A stretch of DNA of 64,000 bases from Halopseudomonas salina (GCF_008641105.1 NZ_VTTI01000003.1:146981-210980); one strand, 5' to 3'. Positions 1-8,812 are shown, numbered from the stretch's first letter. Made by a program: numbers and translations. The notes: a model not told the origin generated them from the letters alone.

Positions 1-729
1 GAAATAGCTGGTCAACAGTTTTTTCAGTGGTGCGTACTGCAGTCGGTTATAGACGCTCTCATAGGCAGCCTTCCAGTCGGCCGGCAGATCCAGTACCAGC
101 GCCGGCTCGTCTATCTGTACCCACTCGACCCCCTGCTCCGCCAGGCGGTTGAAGATCTCGACATACACCGGCAGCAATGTGTCGAGCAGTTCCAGCTTGT
201 CGAACACTTCACCCTTGGTCTTACCCAACCATAGATAACTCAGCGGACCCAGCACCACGGGCTTGACCAGATGACCGAGCGCGATCGCTTCGTCGACTTC
301 CTCGAACAATTGGGTCCACTGCAGGCTGAACTTCTGGCCACGAGTGAATTCGGGGACCAGATAGTGGTAATTGGTATCAAACCACTTGGTCATCTCGCAG
401 GCGAAGGTCTGTTTGCCAGTGCGGCTGACGCCGCGGGCCATATGAAACAGGGTATCCAGATCCGGCTCGACATCAGTGGCAAAGCGCTCGGGTACAGCAC
501 CCACCATCAGACTGTGAGTAAGCACCTGATCGTACCAGGCGAAATCGCCCACCGGCACCAGGCTCAGACCGGCTTCACCCTGCAGTTGCCAGTGCCGCGC
601 GCGCAATTGGCGGCCGGCTTGCAACAGCTCTTCCTGCTCTAAGTCGCCAGCCCAGAATGCTTCCAGTGCCTTTTTCAGTTCCCGGTCTCGTCCGATACGG
701 GGGAACCCGAGATTGTGTGCCAATGCCAT
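1..729 (-). CDS. metE: Cobalamin-independent methionine synthase (MetE), N-terminal part
   Basis: Reading leftward from ATG at 729, the translation opens [20 protein letters not shown] and runs 243 codons without a stop to the window edge, so about the first third of a roughly 760-residue protein is present. The [15 protein letters not shown] opening, the [12 protein letters not shown] block and the [13 protein letters not shown] block are typical of the MetE N-terminal barrel. MetE transfers the methyl group of 5-methyltetrahydropteroyl-triglutamate to homocysteine in the last step of methionine synthesis, in the cytoplasm. The zinc-binding C-terminal half lies outside the window. It is divergent from a metR-like gene, and a MetR-box-like site lies in the gap, so homocysteine-dependent activation by MetR is likely. 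Confidence 0.96.
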   Translation of the reverse strand, partial: MALAHNLGFPRIGRDRELKKALEAFWAGDLEQEELLQAGRQLRARHWQLQGEAGLSLVPVGDFAWYDQVLTHSLMVGAVPERFATDVEPDLDTLFHMARGVSRTGKQTFACEMTKWFDTNYHYLVPEFTRGQKFSLQWTQLFEEVDEAIALGHLVKPVVLGPLSYLWLGKTKGEVFDKLELLDTLLPVYVEIFNRLAEQGVEWVQIDEPALVLDLPADWKAAYESVYNRLQYAPLKKLLTSYF

Positions 730-782
730 AACGCTCTCCATCCTGTTCATGTGTGGCGACTATGGTCTGCGTTGACGGGAGC

Positions 783-795
783 TGAATCAAACTCA
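783..795. promoter_or_regulatory. Putative MetR-binding site
   Basis: TGAATCAAACTCA matches the MetR consensus TGAANNANNTTCA at 8 of 9 fixed positions. It lies in the metE-metR intergenic region, 54 bp before the metE start and 49 bp before the metR start. The placement fits MetR activation of metE and autoregulation, but the assignment rests on motif similarity alone. Confidence 0.55.
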
Positions 796-843
796 TCCTG
801 TTAATGCTAAACTTCGATTTCACTCATGTTTGAGAGTCCTTCC

Positions 844-1773
844 ATGCTCGAAATCCGCCATCTGCGCACGCTGGCAACGCTGCGTGAAGCCGAAAGTCTT
901 GTAGAAGCCGCCGAGCGCCTGCACCTGACCCAGTCCGCGCTTTCGCACCAGATCAAGGATCTCGAAGACCGCCTGGGCTTGCCGCTGTTTGCGCGCAAGA
1001 GCAAACCTGTGCGTTTCACCAGTGCGGGTTTGCGCCTGCTGCGGCTGGCAGATAATCTTCTGCCGCAACTTCGTCAGGCCGAGCGCGACCTGCAACGGCT
1101 CGCCGGAGGTCAGGCCGGCCGGCTGCACATGGCGATTGAGTGCCATAGCTGCTTTCAGTGGCTGATGCCCACGATTGATCAGTTTCGTAATGCATGGCCG
1201 GAAGTAGAAGTGGATTTCGCTTCTGGATTCTTCTTTGCTCCCCTGCCAGCCCTGGCTCGGGGAGAACTGGATCTGGTAGTCACTTCCGATCCAAAGGACA
1301 TCCCCGGCATCAGCTACGTGCCCCTGTTCGCCTACGAAGCCATGCTGGCAATCAGCAACCAGCACCCATTGATCAGCCGCAGCCATGTCGAAGCGACAGA
1401 TTTGCGTGAGGAGACGCTGATCTGCTACCCCGTGGATCGCGACAGGCTGGATATCTTCACTCAGTTTCTCGACCCCGCAGGCGTCGAGCCTGTCGCAATT
1501 CGCAACGCGGAACTCACAGTGATGATGATGCAGCTGGTCGCATCGGGGCGCGGCGTCTGTTGCCTGCCAAACTGGGCAATGGCCGAATACCTACAGCGTG
1601 GTTATGTCAGCGCCAGACCCCTGGGGCAGGAAGGGCTGTTTGGTACCCTCTACGCTGCAGTGAGAGAAGATATGCTGGAAATGTCCTATCTGCAGGACTT
1701 TCTCCTGACCGCCAAGGACATCTCCTTCGCCACGCTGGAGGGCGTGAGTGCGAAAATAAGTAAAAGGCCATGA
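844..1773 (+). CDS. metR: LysR-family transcriptional regulator MetR
   Basis: This is a LysR-type activator of methionine genes, with a winged HTH at about residues 3-60 (TQSALSHQIKDLEDRLGLPLF) and a periplasmic-binding-protein-like effector domain. ATG 844 is chosen because MLEIRHLRTL aligns with the usual MetR N-terminus. An in-frame ATG at 826 adds six residues and has no better ribosome site. The length of 309 residues is normal for the family. The divergent position next to metE is the classic metE-metR arrangement, and homocysteine is the known co-activator in enteric bacteria. Confidence 0.93.
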   Translation: MLEIRHLRTLATLREAESLVEAAERLHLTQSALSHQIKDLEDRLGLPLFARKSKPVRFTSAGLRLLRLADNLLPQLRQAERDLQRLAGGQAGRLHMAIECHSCFQWLMPTIDQFRNAWPEVEVDFASGFFFAPLPALARGELDLVVTSDPKDIPGISYVPLFAYEAMLAISNQHPLISRSHVEATDLREETLICYPVDRDRLDIFTQFLDPAGVEPVAIRNAELTVMMMQLVASGRGVCCLPNWAMAEYLQRGYVSARPLGQEGLFGTLYAAVREDMLEMSYLQDFLLTAKDISFATLEGVSAKISKRP

Positions 1774-1831
1774 ACGATATATTCACTGCTTATGTCTCGT
1801 CCTGAGAAGCTTTTTGCCGCTATCCTGACTC

Positions 1832-1852
1832 AGTCCGGCGGATGACCGGACT
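1832..1852. repeat. Perfect 7-bp inverted repeat upstream of the carboxylesterase
   Basis: AGTCCGG and CCGGACT are separated by 7 bases (CGGATGA) and lie 53 bp before the start codon at 1905. No T-tract follows, so a terminator for metR is unlikely. An operator for the carboxylesterase gene or a leader hairpin fits better. Confidence 0.4.
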
Positions 1853-1904
1853 ATTGGGCCGCAAGAAGCCCTACTAACAACAATAATGAATCAGGAGAGA
1901 TTCC

Positions 1905-3776
1905 ATGCGTTCCCGCACCCGAACGACCAATATTCCCACCGCTGTTTTGTCCCGCCCCTCTATGTCTACCCTCGCTCTTGCCGTTGTCGGATCCCTGACG
2001 TTATCCGGCTGTCTGGGCGGCGGCGGTGGCGCCAGCAGCAATATCATGCCGGCCGGCCAGTTGAGCCTGGCCAACGGCGTGGTGCAGGGCATCGTCGAAG
2101 ACGATGTACTGGTGTGGCACGGCCTACCCTACGCCCAGCCCCCAGTCGGCGACCTGCGCTGGCGTGCACCTCAGCCAATGGAGAACTGGACAGGGGTTAG
2201 GGACGCAACCGAACGGCACGCCGAATGCGTGCAGGCAGAGACCACCACCCAATGGCAGCGCACATCCAATATGGTCGGCAGTGAAGACTGTCTGATTGTC
2301 GATGTCTATCGCCCTAACCGCGCTGACTACCAGAACGAGAAATTGCCGGTTTACGTCTGGATCCATGGTGGTTCGAACAACTTTGGTACTGCCAAACAAT
2401 ACGACGGTCGCAACCTCGTCGAAAACTCTGACGTGGTAATGGTCGTGTTGCAGTACCGTCTAGGGCCGCTGGGCTGGTTTTTCCATCCGGACGTCCAGAC
2501 CGGTGGCGCCGACCCCATCTCCGATTCAGGTAATTTCGGGACCATGGACACGGTTCAGGCTTTGAAGTGGATTCAGGAAAACATCGCCGAGTTTGGCGGT
2601 GATCCCGGCAACGTCACTATCACTGGCGAATCTGCAGGCGCGCACAACGTACTTAATCTGATGGTATCGCCCCAGGCCGATAGCGGATTGTTCCATCAGG
2701 CCGTTTCACAAAGCGGCGCGATGACCACCCGCAGCACCAACAGTGCGCGCACATCTGCCAACAGCCATATCGAATGGTTGATTCGCCTGCAGGAAGACCG
2801 CAAGACACCCAATTCGCCCATCAGCCCCGCCCAGGCCACACAAATGCGCCTGGATATGGAGGCTGCTGGCACACTGAATAACTACCTGCGGGCAGCTGAA
2901 GGCCGAGACCTCTATCAGGCGGTATTCAATTACAGTCAGTTGGGCTCTTATGGCGCTATCGAGGATGGTGCTGTGATTCCCGCGGGAGGCTGGATACCGG
3001 CCTTCACCAGTGGCAATTTCAACAAGGTTCCCGTTGTGCTCGGTGCCAACGAATACGAGCAGAAGTCCTTCATGCCGCTCTACGGCGGCGCACTTAAAGC
3101 ATCCCAGTTCGGCGGCAATATTCCCTCCGCGGCCGGCAAGACCTGGCTGGACCTGCTGGATGTGGCCTTCACCGGCAACCAGACCCTCGATGAGGTACTG
3201 CCCACCCAGAAGGACAAGGACACCTATGAAATTACCGGTTATCACGGTGGCCGTGCATGGCGCGCCAAATATGTGGATGAACTGGCGCGATTGATAACCA
3301 AGCACCAGCCCAAGACCTATGCCTATGATTTCCGCTGGGGCACCCAATCAGGGCCATCACCGTTCAATTTCATCTACGGTGCCGGCCATGCTGCGGAAAT
3401 ATCCTTCTTCCATGGCGCCGGCGAGGGTCTGTTCAATCTGCCCTTCACCGAACAGAACGCGCCTGGTCGCATGGCCCTGCAAAACGCCATGATGGATTAC
3501 CTGGCGGACTTCGCCCGGGGCGGCAATCCCAATGGTGAGTTCAGTAAGGACGAGCTGGCCTGGCAGCCCTGGTCAAGCACACCAGGGGCAGACAAGGTCA
3601 TCGTCTTCGACGCAACCAACACCGAAACCGATATCAGCATGTCCAACGAAGGGCTGACCCTTGAAGGCGTCAATACTGCCTGGACAGCAGCCATGACGGC
3701 CGCCGGTATCAATGGATTCGAGCAAGCCACCCTGCAAGGCTTCTTTGGCCAGTCTGCAGCGTACTCCACCCCCTGA
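1905..3776 (+). CDS. Type-B carboxylesterase lipoprotein
   Basis: This is a secreted serine esterase of the carboxylesterase type-B (COesterase) alpha/beta-hydrolase family. ATG 1905 has AGGAGA 6 bases upstream. The N-terminus is positively charged, then a hydrophobic stretch ends in lipobox LSGC with Cys36, followed by a GGGGGASS linker, so an outer-membrane lipoprotein is predicted. Catalytic elements are visible: oxyanion-hole HGG at 154-156, nucleophile Ser243 in GESAG, a likely acid at Glu385, and His495 in GAGHAAE. At 623 residues it is somewhat long for the family because of a C-terminal extension. The substrate cannot be read from sequence. The tandem cutinases next to it suggest a role on ester oligomers released from polyesters or cutin (inference). 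It is followed by a strong terminator. Confidence 0.88.
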   Translation: MRSRTRTTNIPTAVLSRPSMSTLALAVVGSLTLSGCLGGGGGASSNIMPAGQLSLANGVVQGIVEDDVLVWHGLPYAQPPVGDLRWRAPQPMENWTGVRDATERHAECVQAETTTQWQRTSNMVGSEDCLIVDVYRPNRADYQNEKLPVYVWIHGGSNNFGTAKQYDGRNLVENSDVVMVVLQYRLGPLGWFFHPDVQTGGADPISDSGNFGTMDTVQALKWIQENIAEFGGDPGNVTITGESAGAHNVLNLMVSPQADSGLFHQAVSQSGAMTTRSTNSARTSANSHIEWLIRLQEDRKTPNSPISPAQATQMRLDMEAAGTLNNYLRAAEGRDLYQAVFNYSQLGSYGAIEDGAVIPAGGWIPAFTSGNFNKVPVVLGANEYEQKSFMPLYGGALKASQFGGNIPSAAGKTWLDLLDVAFTGNQTLDEVLPTQKDKDTYEITGYHGGRAWRAKYVDELARLITKHQPKTYAYDFRWGTQSGPSPFNFIYGAGHAAEISFFHGAGEGLFNLPFTEQNAPGRMALQNAMMDYLADFARGGNPNGEFSKDELAWQPWSSTPGADKVIVFDATNTETDISMSNEGLTLEGVNTAWTAAMTAAGINGFEQATLQGFFGQSAAYSTP

Positions 3777-3806
3777 AGTACGCCGCCAAGCGGCTAGTGA
3801 CCCACT

Positions 3807-3832
3807 AAACGGGACCTTCGGGTCCCGTTTTT
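3807..3832 (+). terminator. Rho-independent terminator of the carboxylesterase gene
   Basis: A perfect 10-bp stem (AAACGGGACC / GGTCCCGTTT) closes on the stable tetraloop TTCG, and the T-run is part of the descending arm. It lies 30 bp after the stop at 3776 and separates this gene from the first cutinase. Confidence 0.88.
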
Positions 3833-3858
3833 CATGACGCAATTGTAAAAAATGACTC

Positions 3859-3878
3859 TTTCACCCGATTGGGCGAGT
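3859..3878 (+). promoter_or_regulatory. Cutinase promoter element, copy 1
   Basis: TTTCACCCGATTGGGCGAGT is an imperfect palindrome that recurs with 18 of 20 matches at 4990-5009 before the second cutinase gene. In both copies the element ends 22 bases before a -10-like hexamer (TACATT at 3900 here), with a poor -35. The element therefore sits near -43, the usual place for a class-II activator site. The regulator is not identified. Confidence 0.55.
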
Positions 3879-3991
3879 TTCAATCTCACTGGCGAGGCAT
3901 ACATTCGATTGCGTCAGAGCGCTGTTTTGGGCATTCAGTCATTGGGCTCTGTCAATAAAACCAACAACAATCGAACTCCACAGGTAACTCC

Positions 3992-4873
3992 ATGAACGCA
4001 TCCTTTGCTTTCAAACTGACCGGTCTCGCCCTTGGCATGCTGCTCTCTGTCAACGCCCTGGCCAGCAACCCTACGCCCACCCCTACGCCAACACCCACCC
4101 CCGATCCGGGTACTGGCACTGCCTTTCCTTCAGTATCCGACTTCAGCCGTTCGGGCTCCTTCTCAACCACCAGCGGCAACGCTGGTCCAAGCTGCACCAT
4201 TTTCCGGCCACGCACCCTGGGCGAGTCAGGTCGTCGCCACCCGATCATCCTTTGGGGCAACGGCACAGGCAGCTCGCCGAGCACCTACAGCGCCCTGCTC
4301 ACCCACTGGGCAAGCCATGGTTTTGTCGTCGCTGCAGCGCGCACCTCCAATGCAGGGTCCGGTGATGAGATGATCGACTGCCTGGATTACCTGGTGCAGG
4401 AAAACGGCCGCAGCAGCGGCACTTACGCGGGTAAGCTGAACGTCAACCGCGTTGCTACCGCAGGTCACTCCCAGGGTGGTGGTGGCTCAATCATGGCTGG
4501 TCGTGATGGTCGCGTTACAGTCACTGCACCCTTCCAACCCTACACCATCGGCCTGGGTCATCGCTCCAGCTCGCAGAGCCAGCAAAATGGGCCCATGTTC
4601 CTGATGACCGGCAGCAGCGATACCATCGCATCACCTCGCCTCAACGCCTTGCCAGTGTTCAACAATGCCAACGTCCCGGTGTTCTGGGGTGAACTGCGCG
4701 GTGCCAGCCACTTCGAGCCAGTTGGCAATGCGGGCGGGTTCCGTGGCCCATCGACTGCCTGGTTCCGTTTCCACCTGATGGGTGACAACAGCGCCCAAAG
4801 CACGTTCTACGGCAGCAACTGCCGTCTGTGTGGCGACCGCAACTGGGAAGTTCGCCGCAAGGGTATCAACTGA
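3992..4873 (+). CDS. Secreted cutinase / polyester hydrolase, first tandem copy
   Basis: This 293-residue alpha/beta-hydrolase closely resembles the Pseudomonas mendocina cutinase, which hydrolyses cutin, polycaprolactone and other polyesters. A signal peptide (cleavage after NALA, about residue 24) precedes a TPTPTP linker. The catalytic domain starts at FPSVSDFSRSG. The triad is Ser160 (GHSQGGG), Asp210 (SSDTIASP) and His240 (SHFEP), each shifted by exactly 34 from the mature P. mendocina residues 126, 176 and 206. The four cysteines that form disulfides in the family are present, two of them in a C-terminal CRLC pair. It is expected to act outside the cell. It has its own upstream element and terminator, so it is transcribed separately from its tandem copy. 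Confidence 0.93.
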   Translation: MNASFAFKLTGLALGMLLSVNALASNPTPTPTPTPTPDPGTGTAFPSVSDFSRSGSFSTTSGNAGPSCTIFRPRTLGESGRRHPIILWGNGTGSSPSTYSALLTHWASHGFVVAAARTSNAGSGDEMIDCLDYLVQENGRSSGTYAGKLNVNRVATAGHSQGGGGSIMAGRDGRVTVTAPFQPYTIGLGHRSSSQSQQNGPMFLMTGSSDTIASPRLNALPVFNNANVPVFWGELRGASHFEPVGNAGGFRGPSTAWFRFHLMGDNSAQSTFYGSNCRLCGDRNWEVRRKGIN

Positions 4874-4899
4874 TAGCCCAGCGTTAGGCAGGAACCGGA

Positions 4900-4927
4900 G
4901 GCCAGCCCCATGGGCTGGCCTTTTTTT
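4900..4927 (+). terminator. Rho-independent terminator after the first cutinase
   Basis: A 9-bp stem (GGCCAGCCC / GGGCTGGCC) with a 3-base loop is followed by seven T residues, 26 bp after the stop codon. Confidence 0.92.
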
Positions 4928-4989
4928 GCCCAACTGTCATTGATCTGTAAAACGCATTAATTAGACACATTATTTTTATCTGTCTCAAT

Positions 4990-5009
4990 TTTCACCCGAA
5001 TAGGCGAGT
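4990..5009 (+). promoter_or_regulatory. Cutinase promoter element, copy 2
   Basis: TTTCACCCGAATAGGCGAGT differs from copy 1 (3859-3878) at two positions. It ends 22 bases before the -10-like TATATT at 5031-5036 and 108 bases before the start codon, a layout nearly identical to copy 1. No good -35 is present, so an activator bound here is the simplest reading. Confidence 0.55.
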
Positions 5010-5117
5010 GTTATCCGGGGGTACCGGGCCTATATTCAACCTCGCTAAGAGCCTGACAGTCGGTTGGATGCCAGAGGCTCAGTGTCTTGAACAACAACAA
5101 ACCGAAGAGAGATCACT

Positions 5118-5993
5118 ATGAAAATGGCAAACTTGAAATTGACCGGCCTTGCCGCTGCCCTCTTGATGTCGACCAGCGTCATGGCTTACACCCCCACGCC
5201 TGACCCAACACCCACTCCGCCCCCTTCCGGCGGTGGATCTGACTTTCCTTCCGTTTCTGATTTCAGCCGCTCCGGCCCCTTTGCCACTACCAGCGGTAAC
5301 GAAGGTCCTCGTTGCACCGTCTATCGTCCCCGCACCCTGGGCGCCGAAGGCCGCCGCCACCCGATCATCATCTGGGGCAACGGTACGGGCAGCTCACCGG
5401 GTACCTACGGCAGCCTGCTCAACCATTGGGCAAGTCACGGGTTCGTGGTTGCCGCGGCCCGCACTTCCAATGCCGGCTCTGGCGAGGACATGATTGATTG
5501 TCTGGACTACCTCGTACAGGAAAACGGCCGTAGCTTTGGTACCTATGCAGGCAACCTGAACGTGAACAAAGTGGCTACCACAGGCCATTCGCAGGGTGGT
5601 GGTGGCTCGATCATGGCTGGCCGTGATGGTCGTGTAACCGTCACAGCGCCATTCCAGCCCTACACCATTGGACTGGGACACCGTTCAAGTTCGCAGAGCC
5701 GCCAGAACGGGCCGATGTTTCTGATGACCGGTGGCCGCGACTCCATCGCATCCCCTGGCCTGAACGCATCACCGGTATTCCGCAACGCTAACGTACCGGT
5801 CTTCTGGGGCGAGCGCACCAGCGCCAGCCACTTCGAGCCTGTAGGTAATGGTGGTGATTACCGCGGCCCCTCCACTGCCTGGTTCCGGTATCACCTGATG
5901 AACGATGGTAGCGCCGAGAGCACTTTCTACGGCAGCCGTTGCGGTCTGTGTACTGACCGTGGATGGGATGTAGAGCGCAAGGGCATCAACTGA
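5118..5993 (+). CDS. Secreted cutinase / polyester hydrolase, second tandem copy
   Basis: A 291-residue paralogue of the cutinase at 3992. The catalytic domains are nearly collinear, with most residues shared by eye, while the signal peptide and linker differ. The signal peptide ends after SVMA (about residue 23), and the linker is a proline/threonine stretch ending in SGGG. The triad is Ser158 (GHSQGGG), Asp208 (GRDSIASP) and His238 (SHFEP). Charged residues differ around the active site (for example a GRDS loop in place of SSDT), so substrate range may differ. ATG 5118 follows a purine-rich AGAGAG; ATG 5124 is a less likely alternative. It is expected to act outside the cell. Confidence 0.93.
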   Translation: MKMANLKLTGLAAALLMSTSVMAYTPTPDPTPTPPPSGGGSDFPSVSDFSRSGPFATTSGNEGPRCTVYRPRTLGAEGRRHPIIIWGNGTGSSPGTYGSLLNHWASHGFVVAAARTSNAGSGEDMIDCLDYLVQENGRSFGTYAGNLNVNKVATTGHSQGGGGSIMAGRDGRVTVTAPFQPYTIGLGHRSSSQSRQNGPMFLMTGGRDSIASPGLNASPVFRNANVPVFWGERTSASHFEPVGNGGDYRGPSTAWFRYHLMNDGSAESTFYGSRCGLCTDRGWDVERKGIN

Positions 5994-6020
5994 TCAACTG
6001 CATCTGATCAGCAAATAAAA

Positions 6021-6050
6021 GCCGGTTACCTTGGGGTAACCGGCTTTTTT
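6021..6050 (+). terminator. Rho-independent terminator after the second cutinase
   Basis: A perfect 10-bp stem (GCCGGTTACC / GGTAACCGGC) with loop TTGG is followed by six T residues. Confidence 0.93.
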
Positions 6051-6094
6051 GCATCTGCGCTATGCTGCAGCATCGCTAACCGCCAGGAAAAATC

Positions 6095-6853
6095 ATGTCA
6101 GATATTACCCCCGTTGCACTGGTGACCGGTGCAGGCAGCGGCATAGGCCGCGCTGCCGCTCTCGCTCTTCTCAAGGCTGGATATCATGTGGTACTCGCCG
6201 GCCGCCGTGAAGAGCAGCTAAAAATCACGCTTCAAGCAGCTGATGGCCTGGAAAGCCATGCCCTTGCCGTAGTGACGGATGTGCGCAAGCCGGAATCGGT
6301 GGAAGCCTTGTTTGCAGCAACTCACGAACATTTCGGTCGGCTGGACCTCTTGTTCAACAATGCTGGCACCGGCGCCCCGCCGGTCCCGCTTGAAGACGTC
6401 AGCTTCGATCACTGGCAGGCCACAGTCGAAACCAATCTGACCGGCGCTTTTCTCTGCACGCAGCAGGCGTTCAAGATAATGAAAAGCCAGCAACCCATGG
6501 GTGGCCGCATCATCAATAACGGCTCGATATCGGCACATGCACCCCGACCCAACTCTGCGCCCTACACCTCGACCAAACACGCGATGACCGGCCTGACAAA
6601 ATCCACATCACTGGATGGCCGGCGCTACAACATTGCCTGTGGGCAGATTGACATCGGTAACGCTGCGACCGATATGGCTGTGCCGATGCAGCGCGGCGTC
6701 CCCCAGGCCAATGGCGAAATAGCCGTTGAACCGGTAATGGACGTAGATCACGTAGCCCAGGCCGTGGTCCAGATGGCCAGCCTGCCCCTGGAAAGCAATA
6801 TCCAGTTCATGACCATCATGGCCACAAAAATGCCTTTCATTGGACGCGGTTGA
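6095..6853 (+). CDS. Short-chain dehydrogenase/reductase (SDR)
   Basis: A 252-residue classical SDR. The dinucleotide-binding TGAGSGIG spans residues 11-18, NNAG starts at 88, and the catalytic residues are Ser144, Tyr157 and Lys161 in the YTSTK motif. It reduces or oxidises a carbonyl/alcohol with NAD(P)(H); the substrate is not evident. The Arg in the LAGRREEQ segment after the second beta-strand may favour NADP. The start has AGGA 8 bases upstream. It sits between the cutinase cluster and a second lipoprotein hydrolase. A role in handling released hydroxy acids or alcohols is possible but unproven. Confidence 0.85.
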   Translation: MSDITPVALVTGAGSGIGRAAALALLKAGYHVVLAGRREEQLKITLQAADGLESHALAVVTDVRKPESVEALFAATHEHFGRLDLLFNNAGTGAPPVPLEDVSFDHWQATVETNLTGAFLCTQQAFKIMKSQQPMGGRIINNGSISAHAPRPNSAPYTSTKHAMTGLTKSTSLDGRRYNIACGQIDIGNAATDMAVPMQRGVPQANGEIAVEPVMDVDHVAQAVVQMASLPLESNIQFMTIMATKMPFIGRG

Positions 6854-6873
6854 TGCTTCTGCCATAACCAGAA

Positions 6874-6905
6874 AGGCCACCTCCCGTGCAACCGGGAGAT
6901 GGCCT
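6874..6905. terminator. Bidirectional terminator between converging genes
   Basis: A long stem (AGGCCACCTCCCG / CGGGAGATGGCCT, one mismatch) with a 6-base loop lies between the stops of the SDR gene and the leftward lipoprotein gene. Confidence 0.8.
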
Positions 6906-6927
6906 GATTTGTTACTGATGCAAGTCT

Positions 6928-8799
6928 TTACTGCGCGTTACGCTCCATGAATGCGAGCAGCGGGTCGATCACATTGTTGGTGTCATCGTCATCAGCCGCC
7001 AGCACATCGTTGTGCGAATAACCTTCGCTCATATGCACTTCAAAACCGCCCTCCGCTCCACCAAAGGTGGGGAAGGCGCTTAGGTCATTGGCACCGGACA
7101 GCATTCTCGCCGTACCGTCGCAACTCAGAGAGGCACAGGGTGCGATTGCATTGGCAAAGCTACGCCAGATACCGGGTACCGGGGTCAGACCATTGGTACC
7201 GCCAAACCCGATGACCGGCACATCGATCTGCTGCGCTTGGGTCTGGTTGACGATATCCGAGCGCCCGCGGCCACCCTCCGCTACCGGTAGAGACAAGGCA
7301 CTGGTGTCCAGGCCCAGGTTTGCGCCCCCGACTGTCGCATTGTTGCCAATCAGAAGGCCCGTGGTCGGGTAGTACCAGTCGCTGTAATTAGTCTCGCCTA
7401 CGAACAAGGATGGTACCAAACGCGCCATATTGACGGGCTCAGCCTCCACTCCCCAAAACAATTGCGGCGTCAGCAGCGTAATCGGCGCCGGGCCATTGTC
7501 GGTATAAGCCGAAGCCGGCAACGTCTGGTCGTTATCCAGCCACTCGACCAGACCGTCAGCATTCATAGAGCCCAGGGCACCCATTGAAAGATGGAAAAAC
7601 TGTGGTGTAGGCTGATTGTCATCGTCCTGAAAAGTCGCAAGGGCTGCGCCGGCAGTTACCGGAAAGGGGCGGTCGTTATAGCCTGCCACCTGCTGATAAA
7701 CACTGTTGGTCGCACCATTACGATCTGCTCCGAAAGCCTGTTGAAGAACTGCCTGCTCCCCATTAATGGTGCCTTCGAATGCCATCTGCATGCCCAGCAC
7801 CTCGCTGGAGACCAACTGCTGGGGCCCCAACCCGGGTGCATTGATATAGGAGCTGACTGCGCCGGTCCGGGCGGCGGTATACAGGCCCCCGTCTGCGGCG
7901 GCTTCGACGGCATCCAATTCCGCAGCGGTCGGCGCCGCTGCACGCAACGAGCCGCCCTGCCCCTCAAACAGCACCAAGCCACGAACTTTGGCATAGCCTG
8001 GCTGCGGCGCTCCCGTACCGCTCAGGTTGAAATCGGTTGCAGCATAACGCGCGACGAAACCGGTTCCAGCTGAATGCCCGCCCAGAAAGACGTTACCGTT
8101 GCGTGCGGCATCTCGCGCCAGCTCCACAACCACGTCAATGTCACGGGAAAACACCTGGGGTGTCCAGTTGGCCATGAAGGGAACATCAATCTGATCGTAA
8201 AACACCGCACGGCGGTCGAGCTCAGGACTCAGCGGCAGATCCAATTCGTCGCCAAAAAGGAAATTCACCGCAATACCCGCGTCCTTCTCATCCTCCGCAA
8301 TATTCAGACCCACGGTGTCCTGCAGCAAAACAGAACGACGTTCGAAGGCCCAGACCTCCACCACCGACCCAGCCGCCTGCGCCTTGGCCATCAAATTTTC
8401 CGCCAGGCGAAAATAATTGTGCGCGCCACCCAGGGTGCCAGGCACAGCGACCAGGATGGCATCGGGCTGCAGATCAGCCTGGGTGGCCAGCGCGTAGCGG
8501 GTATAGCGCGCCTGGTTCAGATCGGCATCGGCGCCCAGATGGGTAACCAGTTTGGTGTTGGTTACGGTCACGCCGGCGGTGCCGGGTGTCTGCGCCGCCT
8601 TGGCCGGACTGGCGACGACGGTGGTTTGCACGCACATATCATTTACCTGCACAGCACCGGCAATCGAGGAGCAGGGTTCCGTGGACGGAATCGAACTGGA
8701 GGCTCCGCCGCCTCCACCGGGCAAGCATCCTGCCAGCACGGCGCCGGCGGAGAGCAGCACCGCTACTCGGATAGATGCCGAAAGTCTGTTTATTCGCAT
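6928..8799 (-). CDS. Alpha/beta-hydrolase lipoprotein
   Basis: A 623-residue predicted lipoprotein hydrolase. The signal peptide ends in lipobox LAGC with Cys25, followed by LPGGGGGASSS, very like the linker of the carboxylesterase lipoprotein at 1905. The likely nucleophile is Ser243 in GGHSAGT, a candidate histidine is in the C-terminal GYSHNDVL, and the intervening fold is hydrolase-like. I do not recognise a named family. The start has AGGAGA 5 bases upstream. A divergent TetR-type regulator and a palindrome at 8893-8912 suggest repression that is lifted by a ligand. The substrate is unknown; an ester or ester oligomer is likely from context. Confidence 0.75.
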   Translation of the reverse strand: MRINRLSASIRVAVLLSAGAVLAGCLPGGGGGASSSIPSTEPCSSIAGAVQVNDMCVQTTVVASPAKAAQTPGTAGVTVTNTKLVTHLGADADLNQARYTRYALATQADLQPDAILVAVPGTLGGAHNYFRLAENLMAKAQAAGSVVEVWAFERRSVLLQDTVGLNIAEDEKDAGIAVNFLFGDELDLPLSPELDRRAVFYDQIDVPFMANWTPQVFSRDIDVVVELARDAARNGNVFLGGHSAGTGFVARYAATDFNLSGTGAPQPGYAKVRGLVLFEGQGGSLRAAAPTAAELDAVEAAADGGLYTAARTGAVSSYINAPGLGPQQLVSSEVLGMQMAFEGTINGEQAVLQQAFGADRNGATNSVYQQVAGYNDRPFPVTAGAALATFQDDDNQPTPQFFHLSMGALGSMNADGLVEWLDNDQTLPASAYTDNGPAPITLLTPQLFWGVEAEPVNMARLVPSLFVGETNYSDWYYPTTGLLIGNNATVGGANLGLDTSALSLPVAEGGRGRSDIVNQTQAQQIDVPVIGFGGTNGLTPVPGIWRSFANAIAPCASLSCDGTARMLSGANDLSAFPTFGGAEGGFEVHMSEGYSHNDVLAADDDDTNNVIDPLLAFMERNAQ

Positions 8800-8812
8800 T
8801 GTGATCTCCTGA

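Noticed and set aside
4060..4120. TPTPTP-coding repeats in the first cutinase as a phase-variable tract
   Set aside because: The repeat units differ in sequence and are too few for efficient slippage; it is an ordinary secreted-protein linker.
6928..8799. 3-hydroxybutyrate oligomer hydrolase as identity of the lipoprotein
   Set aside because: Size and a serine-hydrolase motif are similar, but no specific sequence features of that family could be recognised, so only the fold is claimed.
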